A DNA stretch of 52,569 bases from an uncultured Bacteroidales bacterium (GTDB lineage Bacteria > Bacteroidota > Bacteroidia > Bacteroidales > UBA932), in assembly GCA_945874155.1 (NCBI GenBank), contig CAMCFO010000017.1:1-52569 (forward strand), read 5' to 3'. The notes under the pieces were generated by a model. It saw nothing but the letters and a program-made list of their open reading frames with translations. It was not told the origin of the DNA and searched no databases. Position numbers and translations under genes: made by a program. This document shows, piece by piece, positions 24,480 to 31,061 of this stretch. Numbering within the stretch: position 1 is the stretch's first letter; every line of letters begins with the position of its first letter.

Positions 24480-26468
24480 TCACTTTTTTTTGGCGGGATT
24501 AGCTTTTCCAAGTAATTCTTGAATGAAATGTGATTGGAATCTTTCTTCTTTCCGTCTTTTTTTGGCAGAGGTCAGAAAGAGTTTCTTTTTTGCTCTGGTT
24601 ACGGCAACGTAGAACAGTCTGCGTTCTTCTTCCTCTTCGTTTTGTGTATGCTCTATGTTCAGAGGGAACAGTTCCTCTTCCATACCGGCAACGAAGACGC
24701 AGTCATATTCAAGTCCTTTGGCGCAATGCACCGTCATCAGGTTGACGCAGTTGTTGTTTTCCGTGTCCGCATTGGAGAGCAGCATTACGTTCTGGAGATA
24801 GTCGGACATTGAGGTTTCGTTTTCGTTCTCGACAAAATACTTTATGGCATTCATAAGTTCTTCCATGTTGTTGATTTTGTCAAAGTCTTCTTTATTTGTT
24901 ATATCATACAGGGTATAGATATTGGTTTTGTTCTTAACCGATACAGCTGTGTCATATGCGTTATTATTCTTGGCTATATCTATTAGTTCTTCAACAATGG
25001 ATTTGAATGCCTCTATTCCTTTTACGACAGACGGAGTAAGTTCAGTGCTGTAGTCAAGTTTGTTTATGAATTGCCAGATACTTTCGTTATTGTTGGCGGC
25101 AAATGTTTCTATATTTGACAAGGCTTTGTTTCCTATGCCTCTGGCCGGTTTGTTTATTACACGGAGAAGTGATTCGTTGTCATCCGGATTGACCGATAGT
25201 TTAAACCATGCGAGCATATCCTTTATCTCTGCGCGTTCATAGAAGGAAGTTCCGGAATAGATTACATATGGTATTCCGTGTTTGATCATACTTTCTTCAA
25301 GGAGCCGGGATTGAGCGTTTGTTCTGTATAATACTGCGAACTGGGAATAGTCGGTTCCGTTTTCTTTATGGCGGTTTTTGATGACTATGGATATGTAGTC
25401 TGCTTCGTGTTTGGCGTTTTGACACTCCTTTACACTGATATAGTCTCCATCTTTTATGGCTGTAAAGCAGACTTTCGGTATTCTGTTTTCATTATGAGCA
25501 ATAAGTCGGTTTGCCGCGTTCACTATTTGTGGTGTAGAACGGTAGTTCTGTTCGAGTTTTATGATCTGACCGCCATAGTCGTCTCGGAAATTGAAGATAT
25601 TGGTTATCTGTGCACCACGGAATGCATATATGGATTGGGAGTCATCCCCCACGACACAGATGTTGTTGTTGTTCAATGTCAGACGGGAAATGATACTGTA
25701 TTGCGCTTCGTTGGTATCTTGATACTCATCTACGAGAATATACTTGAATCTGGAAGCAATTTCCTTCTGCACATCCGGGAAATTAGCCATCAGCATATCC
25801 GTATAGAGAAGGATATCGTCGAAGTCCATGCAATTGCTTCGGAAGCACGAGTCTCTGTATTCCTTGAATATCTTGTGGAATTCAGGAATTCCCGAGTTGC
25901 TGTCGTGGTCTAAGTATCCTGGAGACTGTGAGTAGTCTTCTGGCGTAATTAGTCTGTTTTTCAACGAAGAAATTCTGTTTGTTAACCTTCGGGGATTGTA
26001 TGTTTTGTCTTCCTCTTCATAAAAGAGTTTTTCTTCTTCTGTCCATTCTTCTTTTGGAGGACGGTTGGAATCAAGAATTCTGTCTCGGCTTTTAGTAAGG
26101 ACTGTTTTTGCATCTTCCTCATCGAGTATGGTGAAGTTGTATCCAAAACCGAGAAGATGTGCGTAAGGACGAATAAGTCTTGCGAAAATTGAGTGGAAGG
26201 TTCCCATCATGACATTTTTCCCGTTATCACCTACGAGTGAGATGATACGTTCTGTCATTTCCTTTGCCGCTTTTTTTGTGAATGTAAGGGCAAGAATTTT
26301 ATCGGGGGTGATACCGTTCTCTATCATCAATGCAATTCTGCAAGTCAGGACGCTGGTTTTCCCGGAACCTGCGCCGGCAATTACCAGCATAGGTCCTTCG
26401 TAATTTTCTACTGCTTCTTTTTGTGCAGGATTAAGCCTTTTGAGGGTGTTTTCAAGTTTTGTTTCCAT
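24480..26468 (-). CDS. UvrD/PcrA-type superfamily 1A helicase
   Basis: This 662-aa protein is an ATP-dependent 3'-5' DNA helicase. RLNPAQKEAV gives the Q motif, AGAGSGKT (31-38) the Walker A, and ILVDEYQDTN the Walker B. Further motifs are GDDSQSIYAFRGA (III), EQNYRSTPQIV (IV), LMTVHCAKGLEYDCVFVAG (V) and EERRLFYVAVTRAKKKL (VI). The length is close to PcrA (about 720) with a shortened C-terminus. The -7 box TATCTTTG ends 4 bases upstream of the ATG, so the transcript may be leaderless. In a conjugative plasmid it could serve rolling-circle replication or repair. Confidence 0.93.
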   Translation of the reverse strand: METKLENTLKRLNPAQKEAVENYEGPMLVIAGAGSGKTSVLTCRIALMIENGITPDKILALTFTKKAAKEMTERIISLVGDNGKNVMMGTFHSIFARLIRPYAHLLGFGYNFTILDEEDAKTVLTKSRDRILDSNRPPKEEWTEEEKLFYEEEDKTYNPRRLTNRISSLKNRLITPEDYSQSPGYLDHDSNSGIPEFHKIFKEYRDSCFRSNCMDFDDILLYTDMLMANFPDVQKEIASRFKYILVDEYQDTNEAQYSIISRLTLNNNNICVVGDDSQSIYAFRGAQITNIFNFRDDYGGQIIKLEQNYRSTPQIVNAANRLIAHNENRIPKVCFTAIKDGDYISVKECQNAKHEADYISIVIKNRHKENGTDYSQFAVLYRTNAQSRLLEESMIKHGIPYVIYSGTSFYERAEIKDMLAWFKLSVNPDDNESLLRVINKPARGIGNKALSNIETFAANNNESIWQFINKLDYSTELTPSVVKGIEAFKSIVEELIDIAKNNNAYDTAVSVKNKTNIYTLYDITNKEDFDKINNMEELMNAIKYFVENENETSMSDYLQNVMLLSNADTENNNCVNLMTVHCAKGLEYDCVFVAGMEEELFPLNIEHTQNEEEEERRLFYVAVTRAKKKLFLTSAKKRRKEERFQSHFIQELLGKANPAKKK

Positions 26469-26472
26469 GTTA

Positions 26473-26480
26473 CAAAGATA
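26473..26480 (-). promoter_or_regulatory. uvrD promoter -7 box
   Basis: CAAAGATA on the + strand is TATCTTTG on the minus strand, a consensus Bacteroidetes -7 box. It is so close to ATG 26468 that the start site of transcription should fall at or within a few bases of the start codon. Confidence 0.6.
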
Positions 26481-26573
26481 TGCAAATTCTTTGTTATAAT
26501 ATGTAATTTATGAGGTTATCACGGGGAAATCCTCTATCTCAATAGCGGGATGAAAGCAATATTTTAGATTTTT

Positions 26574-26655
26574 GAGTGAGTATGAAGGAAGCATGCTTCC
26601 TGTTAAGAAGACAATCAGACTTACCGGATTTTTCCGGTGAGTCTGATATGGAGGG
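26574..26655 (-). promoter_or_regulatory. Structured leader, type B, orphan copy
   Basis: ATCAGACTCACCGG...CCGGTAAGTCTGATT (26613-26647) and the palindrome AGGAAGCATGCTTCCT (26586-26601) repeat the blocks at 15036 and 41404. No AAATTTT-ATG follows and no leader-controlled gene is next to it; uvrD with its own promoter comes about 110 bases later. The gene it once served seems to have been lost. Confidence 0.5.
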
Positions 26656-26672
26656 GGTGATTTTATTATAGT

Positions 26673-26699
26673 GGCCGGTGCTCTCGAAATAGCCCGGGT
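26673..26699 (-). other. Conserved post-VR hairpin (copy 2)
   Basis: GGCCGGTG-CTCTCGAAATAG-CCCGGGTT has the same TCGAAATAG loop as the copies at 15154 and 41522, with different but mostly pairing stem bases. Confidence 0.45.
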
Positions 26700-26722
26700 T
26701 GGGAATTAAGTAGAGGTGAAAG

Positions 26723-26911
26723 TTATTCTGTGAGGAGAGGCCGCACGGAGAAGCCGAAGCAACGGAGGCTGCCGTCCCGCGTGGTGAGACCGCCCATGTT
26801 CAGGTACAGTTGATGACCGTAGTACTCGCCGTATGGAGCACTCAACCAACAGTTGCCGTTGCCACCAACGAAGTTGACTGAGCCGGAGCTGTAGTCGCGG
26901 CATCCGGAAAA
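26723..26911 (-). pseudogene. DGR target remnant: variable region only (VR2)
   Basis: The segment encodes the last 60 or so residues of a FISUMP target (GCRDYSSGSVN... to GFSVRPLLTE) and its stop. Everything upstream, about 930 bases of gene, is missing. The frame runs at 26911 straight into the distal half of a structured leader (ATATTCCACAGATG... to about 26955). A deletion joining the variable region to the leader explains this. The variable codons are not A-rich, so it is a diversified VR and not the template repeat. Confidence 0.8.
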
Positions 26912-26955
26912 ATATTCCACAGATGCTGCATTGCTTTTGGACACGGGGATTATTG
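26912..26955 (-). promoter_or_regulatory. Truncated leader fragment
   Basis: The sequence (minus) CCTCTCAATAATCCCCGTGTCCAAAAGC and onward to the UGUGGAAU loop matches leaders E, H and L, but the 3' half with the palindrome and start box is absent. The last three codons and stop of the IscB frame lie inside it. Confidence 0.6.
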
Positions 26956-28200
26956 AGAGGAAACGCATTTGTTCCTTTTTAATTGTGAAACGATAAAAGA
27001 TTTTGATATGTTTTTGAATTGTAGTTTTTTGTACAAGACATCCGTTCTGATTACTGCACCGGAAAATGTTTTGATAATGAAATAGCCTCTTGTTCTTCTG
27101 CTGAAAATGAAGCATTCATTTCCGTTGAAAGATACTTTGTCATACAGTCGGAAGCCTTTGACCAGACGCGGTGCATGGTTTTTCTTGCGGATGCCGCCTT
27201 TCAACGTGTTGGCTTTGTAGAGTTGTCGGTTGTGCCGTCTTATCTGTCGCATCTGCCACAGTGTTTCGCAAGGCTTTGCAAGCGGATGTCCGCTGATGCA
27301 ACGGGCATCGACAGCGTGGGATTTGTCAAGTCCGTGTTGGATACGGATGTTCTTCGTGATGTACCCATAGGTCAGATGTACCTTCTCGAATTCTTTCTTT
27401 GCCCGGTTGTAAACCGTCCAGCGCATTATATTCATCAAGGCTGCATCACGTAAGGATGCATCTCGTTTGATTTTCAATTTGATTTCTCCACGGTGGTACG
27501 CTTTATGACAGGTCTCACAAAGTGTGATAAGGTTGTTCGGGGCGTTCCCGCCGGTCTGACGGGACTCGATATGATGTACATTGAGAACCTTGTCCTTCGA
27601 TTTTCCATGGCAGTGCTGACATGTGTGACCGTCACGGAAAAGAACATATTCTCTGGTGTTCCAGAACCCCATCTGTTCTCCCTGCTGGTACTGTTCGTCC
27701 TGTATGTCGGGATTCTTGAGCAACTGCGTATCGAACTGTGCCACTTCGATGATTGTCTTCGTAATCGGGAGGATGCTGTTCACCTTCCTGATAAGATGCA
27801 GATGCGAGTTTACGGACTGCTCTACGGAAGGAGCAAGCCAACCCTCTTTTCTACGTCTGTTGTTGAAGCGAGGGGCACGGTAACGAGTCTTGCGGAAACG
27901 TCTTGTCCGCCTTGCTGCCCTTCTGGTTGACATCAGTTCCTGAATGTCGCGGCGGATCGTGACTTCGGCGGCGAAGAGTTCAGCCTTTTCTGTTGTTGCA
28001 GACAGTCCGACATGTCCAGTTCCTGCATCAACGCCCAGAGTTACGGGCTGAGTGTATTCTTTCGAATCATAGAGAAGTTGAATGGTAAACGGTTCACGTC
28101 GCACAACGCGGGCCTTGCCCTCACAGAGAAGGTGTCTCACCTTACCGTGACGGCTTGTCGGCATCAATGCCTTGCCTGATTGTGAAATGACATAAACCAT
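26950..28200 (-). CDS. iscB: IscB RNA-guided nuclease
   Basis: This 416-aa protein starts at ATG 28200 (MVYVISQSGKALMP). The domains in order are a PLMP domain (1-45, with ALMPTSRHGKVRHLL), RuvC-I with LGVDAGTGHVGLS (Asp58), an arginine-rich bridge helix (93-118), RuvC-II IIEVAQFD (Glu152), an HNH domain with CQHC (194-197), VHHIESRQTGG (His209/210) and CETC (228-231), and RuvC-III KSHAVDAR (His295, Asp298). All catalytic residues are present, so it is probably active. IscB is the ancestor of Cas9 and cuts DNA matched to the guide of its omega RNA. The long noncoding stretch just upstream fits that RNA. The C-terminus reads into the leader fragment at 26950, so the element's end lies about there. 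Confidence 0.92.
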   Translation of the reverse strand: MVYVISQSGKALMPTSRHGKVRHLLCEGKARVVRREPFTIQLLYDSKEYTQPVTLGVDAGTGHVGLSATTEKAELFAAEVTIRRDIQELMSTRRAARRTRRFRKTRYRAPRFNNRRRKEGWLAPSVEQSVNSHLHLIRKVNSILPITKTIIEVAQFDTQLLKNPDIQDEQYQQGEQMGFWNTREYVLFRDGHTCQHCHGKSKDKVLNVHHIESRQTGGNAPNNLITLCETCHKAYHRGEIKLKIKRDASLRDAALMNIMRWTVYNRAKKEFEKVHLTYGYITKNIRIQHGLDKSHAVDARCISGHPLAKPCETLWQMRQIRRHNRQLYKANTLKGGIRKKNHAPRLVKGFRLYDKVSFNGNECFIFSRRTRGYFIIKTFSGAVIRTDVLYKKLQFKNISKSFIVSQLKRNKCVSSQ

Positions 28201-28498
28201 AGTTCTACAAATTGTTGTTGTTTTGTGTTTTACGAATTGCTTCGTAGTGCAGCCTTGCGGCTGTTGTGTACCCCTCGACAATGTTGGAAAAGGTTTTATG
28301 ACAGCAACACTGTTCCTACCTCACAGAACTGTTTAATCACTGTCCGCAGAGTCCGGGACTGGGATAAACATCCCGGAGTGCCTATGTATTCTTATCCAAC
28401 GTAGTTCAGCGGTTTCCCGCCTCACTGAGTCTGGTCAACTTGAGTATCTGTATGCTCCCGCTTTTAGGCGGGGGTAGTTGACATTTGTCTGTGAATTG
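28201..28498 (-). ncRNA. Omega RNA of the IscB element (guide at 28483-28498)
   Basis: The stretch between the element end (GTCAACTACCC at 28482) and the iscB start has no gene but several GC hairpins: CCGCCTAAAAGCGG, the GTCCGGGACTGGGA...TCCCGG region, and a 3' hairpin AGCCGCAAGGCT about 60 bases before iscB. HEARO/omega RNAs precede iscB in this position and carry the guide at their 5' end, taken from DNA just outside the element. The guide here would be the 16 or so bases 28498-28483 read on the minus strand. The exact ends were not determined. Confidence 0.7.
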
Positions 28499-28654
28499 CA
28501 GATTATCGTTGTGTGGAGATTTTTTTCGAAAGAGTTGGAGAATTTTATCCAGTAGAAGTTTTTTTCGTTTTGTTTCGAGATTCACTGCCACTCTTCGTTT
28601 GCGAAGGATTTCCTTAGAGGTCAGCGGGCTCTTCAGAGGATTCGTCTGTTTCAT
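28406..28654 (-). CDS. Small basic protein interrupted by the IscB element
   Basis: The first 57 residues (MKQTNPLKSPLTSKEILRKR ... LQFTDK) are the native, lysine-rich part. The frame then crosses the IscB element end at 28482 and the last 25 residues (CQLPPPKSG...) are encoded by element DNA. The gene overlaps the end of ardC by 41 bases in another frame. The native C-terminus is not found on the far side of the element. Confidence 0.5.
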   Translation of the reverse strand: MKQTNPLKSPLTSKEILRKRRVAVNLETKRKKLLLDKILQLFRKKSPHNDNLQFTDKCQLPPPKSGSIQILKLTRLSEAGNR

Positions 28655-29537
28655 CGTCTGGTTCGTCTGTGCCGAATAGCGGTTCGGTGATTGAGCGTAC
28701 TATTTTCTCTGCCTGTGCTGCGGCGCTTATGGCTATCCTGTAGTCATTGTTCAGGATACGTATCCATTCCTGGCATTTGGCGGTAGTATTCTTTTCTGTC
28801 TCCTTGTTTTCCAGTTCGGCGGTGTTCATCAGCATGGAAGCTGCCATTTCGATGATCAGTTCATCTTTGGCTTCGTCCTTTTTCTTATCTTCTTTCGGTG
28901 GAAGAAGGCTGTGTGCTATTTCACGGAAGACCTGATAATACCAGTCTTCCTCGTACTGGAATTGTTTTCTTTCCGGAGTGAGAATGGTATTCTGTTCTTT
29001 GTCAAAGGCACAAAAATCCTGTTCTGTTTCCATAATGGTGACAAAGGTATTCTGATGGTATTGCCGTATTATGCTGTTAGCCAAGCCCACAGGATTTTCG
29101 GAAGGTTTCATTTCGGTTTGAACGACCTTGCTTTTGATGCCTTCTGTTTGGTCTATATGAAAGACATAGCCGTATTTGATGTATATCTGTTTGAGGTGTT
29201 CTGTACTTTGTCCGAGAGATTCCAGGCGTTCTGCTTCTTTCTTGTCCTTTGCGGGGATGAATATTCCGTATTTGACAATGTATTGGCCTTTTTCTCCTTT
29301 TTTGATGTTTCCTTTTAGTTTTTTGGCTTGATTGAACGTCAGATATTCGCCGGGTTTGTTCAGAAGGAATCGGTTTATGCCTCTGTACGCTTTGCCCGTA
29401 GTATAGGAGAAGGCTCCTTTTTGGATTGGAGTGTTCCATGGTTTGCGCCAAGGGATGTCTCCTTGTGTGAGGCTCATTACAATTCGTTTTGTAACTTCCT
29501 GATAGACGTTAGGTTTTTCTTTATTTTCCATACTCAT
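28614..29537 (-). CDS. ArdC-like antirestriction protein with altered protease motif
   Basis: This 307-aa protein has an N-terminal ArdC ssDNA-binding domain (YQEVTKRIVMSLTQGDIPWR, then KPWN; AYRGINRFLL; LTFNQAKKL; KGEKGQYIVKYGIF; YGYVFHIDQTEGI). The C-terminal half is laid out like the zincin domain of ArdC, but the expected HExxH reads REIAH (in VFREIAHSLLP), so the first metal-binding histidine is lost. It would bind incoming single-stranded plasmid DNA and protect it from restriction, while protease activity is doubtful. It lies between DGR target 3 and the IscB element and is controlled by leader G. Confidence 0.8.
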   Translation of the reverse strand: MSMENKEKPNVYQEVTKRIVMSLTQGDIPWRKPWNTPIQKGAFSYTTGKAYRGINRFLLNKPGEYLTFNQAKKLKGNIKKGEKGQYIVKYGIFIPAKDKKEAERLESLGQSTEHLKQIYIKYGYVFHIDQTEGIKSKVVQTEMKPSENPVGLANSIIRQYHQNTFVTIMETEQDFCAFDKEQNTILTPERKQFQYEEDWYYQVFREIAHSLLPPKEDKKKDEAKDELIIEMAASMLMNTAELENKETEKNTTAKCQEWIRILNNDYRIAISAAAQAEKIVRSITEPLFGTDEPDDETDESSEEPADL

Positions 29538-29682
29538 TGCAGTGAAATTTTATAATTCGATTGTTTTCAGGAGGATATCCTCCTGCTGAAAGAATGATAA
29601 AGTCCCCGGGCAGAAAACGGTAACATTGTCTGTTTATTCCACAAGTGAAGGAACCGTGTTTCTGACGGGGACTTATTGAGGG
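29538..29682 (-). promoter_or_regulatory. Structured 5' leader, copy G
   Basis: AAGTCCCCG (29600-29608) pairs with CGGGGACTT (29666-29674), with the apical TTGTGGAATA, the palindrome CAGGAGGATATCCTCCTG (29568-29585), and ATAAAATTTCACTGCA before ATG 29537. It occupies the gap between DGR target 3 and ardC. Confidence 0.6.
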
Positions 29683-29706
29683 GGTTGTTGTATTTGGAAA
29701 TCCGAA

Positions 29707-30825
29707 TTATTCTGCGAGGACAGGCCGCACGGAGAAGCCGAAGCAACGGTCGCTGCCGTCCTGCGGGTAGAGACCGTACATGCCCAGGTTCAGTAGATGA
29801 CCGCCGATCTCGCCGTCTGGAGCACCCAACCAACAGTAGCCGTTGCCACCAACGCCGTAGACTGAGCCGGAGCCGTAGTTGCGGTATCCGGCAAAAGGTA
29901 TGAATAGGTTCTGTGAACCGTCTTTTGTAGTGCAGTATCTTCCGTCGTCGGTAACCTTGGTGTTGCCTTCGGATAGTACGATGAATGTATCGTATTGTGG
30001 GATAGACCAACCTATTGGACAAGGATCGTAGATGGTTTTCGTGACCTTCTGGTCAACAGAATAACTGTTCATCTTTGAATCCCAAAAGTATGTATGTTCG
30101 TCCGATGTCCAAGACAAGTATTTCTCACAATTGTAGAAGATCTTTGGATTCTGATGAGAAACGAACTGATTTTGTACGCCTTTGACACTCTCAAACAGAA
30201 TGTTACCTTTTTTGGATGGCTTTTCGTTTGCTATAAACGGGTCTTTCCTTCCCCACTGATAGTATGGTGATGTTGGTTTGCCGTCTGTTGTCCAGCCGTT
30301 CCAGCCCAAGTTGCATGGCATTACTTTGAAATCAATACCGTTTGCATTTGTGATGATTTTCGGAGTTAGGTCGGTGTCTGTGAGCCACAAATGCCACGAC
30401 CAGAGAACAGTCCCGTCGTTGTCCTTAACGGCTATGAGGGCGTTGCAGGGAGAAAAGGATTCAACATCGTAGGTCAGGAAATTCTCATCGACGGATAGGT
30501 TGATGATTTTGGATTTCCCGTCGTTCCACAACAATTCAGCTGACGCTATCACCTTTCCCTGAGCGGATGCGTGGTCTTTAATGAACGGACTTGACCAGGC
30601 GTTGAACGGGACGCCGTAGGAGTCCTGAAAATCAGTTGCAATACCTGCGGTGTAAAACGCTTCGATGTTGACCTGATTGTCTTTGATAGCATTGCCATAA
30701 ACGAGAGGGATTTGGAAAGTCCCTTCGTTTCGTATTATGTAACAGTTGGCGGTGTTCCTTCGATATGTCTCCCGACCGTTCCAATCGGTAAGGGAGAGGT
30801 CGATAGGGGTGTCCTGTGTATTCAT
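29707..30825 (-). CDS. DGR-diversified FISUMP/CLec target protein 3
   Basis: This 372-aa paralogue of the proteins at 15203 and 41571 is highly similar outside the variable region (for example the NTANCYIIRNEGTFQIPLVY and YDPCPIGWSIPQYDTF segments). The variable region runs from GYRNYGSGSV to GFSVRPVLAE. Compared with the others, codons such as TAC/AAC/ATC, GGC/AAC/TTC and GAC/AAC/GGC/TAC replace each other at first and second positions while the third C is kept. No signal peptide is present. Leader H precedes it and ardC follows behind leader G. Confidence 0.85.
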   Translation of the reverse strand: MNTQDTPIDLSLTDWNGRETYRRNTANCYIIRNEGTFQIPLVYGNAIKDNQVNIEAFYTAGIATDFQDSYGVPFNAWSSPFIKDHASAQGKVIASAELLWNDGKSKIINLSVDENFLTYDVESFSPCNALIAVKDNDGTVLWSWHLWLTDTDLTPKIITNANGIDFKVMPCNLGWNGWTTDGKPTSPYYQWGRKDPFIANEKPSKKGNILFESVKGVQNQFVSHQNPKIFYNCEKYLSWTSDEHTYFWDSKMNSYSVDQKVTKTIYDPCPIGWSIPQYDTFIVLSEGNTKVTDDGRYCTTKDGSQNLFIPFAGYRNYGSGSVYGVGGNGYCWLGAPDGEIGGHLLNLGMYGLYPQDGSDRCFGFSVRPVLAE

Positions 30826-30970
30826 AAAATGAAATTTTATCTTGTATTCACTTGCAGGAGGATATCCTCCTGCTGGAAGAAAGAAAAAGTCCCCGTGGTC
30901 AAAAGCGAAATCTTATCTTTGAGTTCCACAGATGTAAGAACGCTTTTGGACACGGGGATTATTGAGGGGG
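30826..30970 (-). promoter_or_regulatory. Structured 5' leader, copy H
   Basis: The stem CCCCGTG-TC-CAAAAGCG pairs with CGCTTTTG-AC-CACGGGG (30888-30960), the apex holds ATCT-GTGGAACTCAA-AGAT, the palindrome CAGGAGGATATCCTCCTG is at 30855-30872, and ATAAAATTTCATTTT precedes ATG 30825. It is the clearest example of the family. Confidence 0.65.
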
Positions 30971-31061
30971 ATGTCGTGGGGACGGGGATGCATGACATTG
31001 TGTTCAGTGCATTGAGGAAGGTTATTTGCGTTATTGCGTTATTAACGCAAAGTTGTCAATC
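30971..31061 (-). promoter_or_regulatory. Partial leader unit with GTTATTAAC operator
   Basis: The CATGCATCCCCGTCCCCACGACATC block and GCGTTATTGCGTTATTAAC (31028-31046) are present, but the second arm of the large hairpin is missing. It lies between the coupling protein stop and leader H. No -7 box was found in it. Confidence 0.45.

Noticed and set aside
26723..26911. VR2 as the DGR template repeat
   Set aside because: A template should have A at the variable positions, but this copy has diversified codons such as TTC and GGC and keeps a coding frame and stop.
26723..27115. 130-aa frame joining VR2 to sequence upstream
   Set aside because: The N-terminal part is leader and antisense-frame iscB DNA; only the VR portion is homologous to the targets.
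29567..30022. 151-aa arginine-rich frame overlapping DGR target 3
   Set aside because: It is a shadow frame of the conserved FISUMP domain and appears similarly under the other copies.
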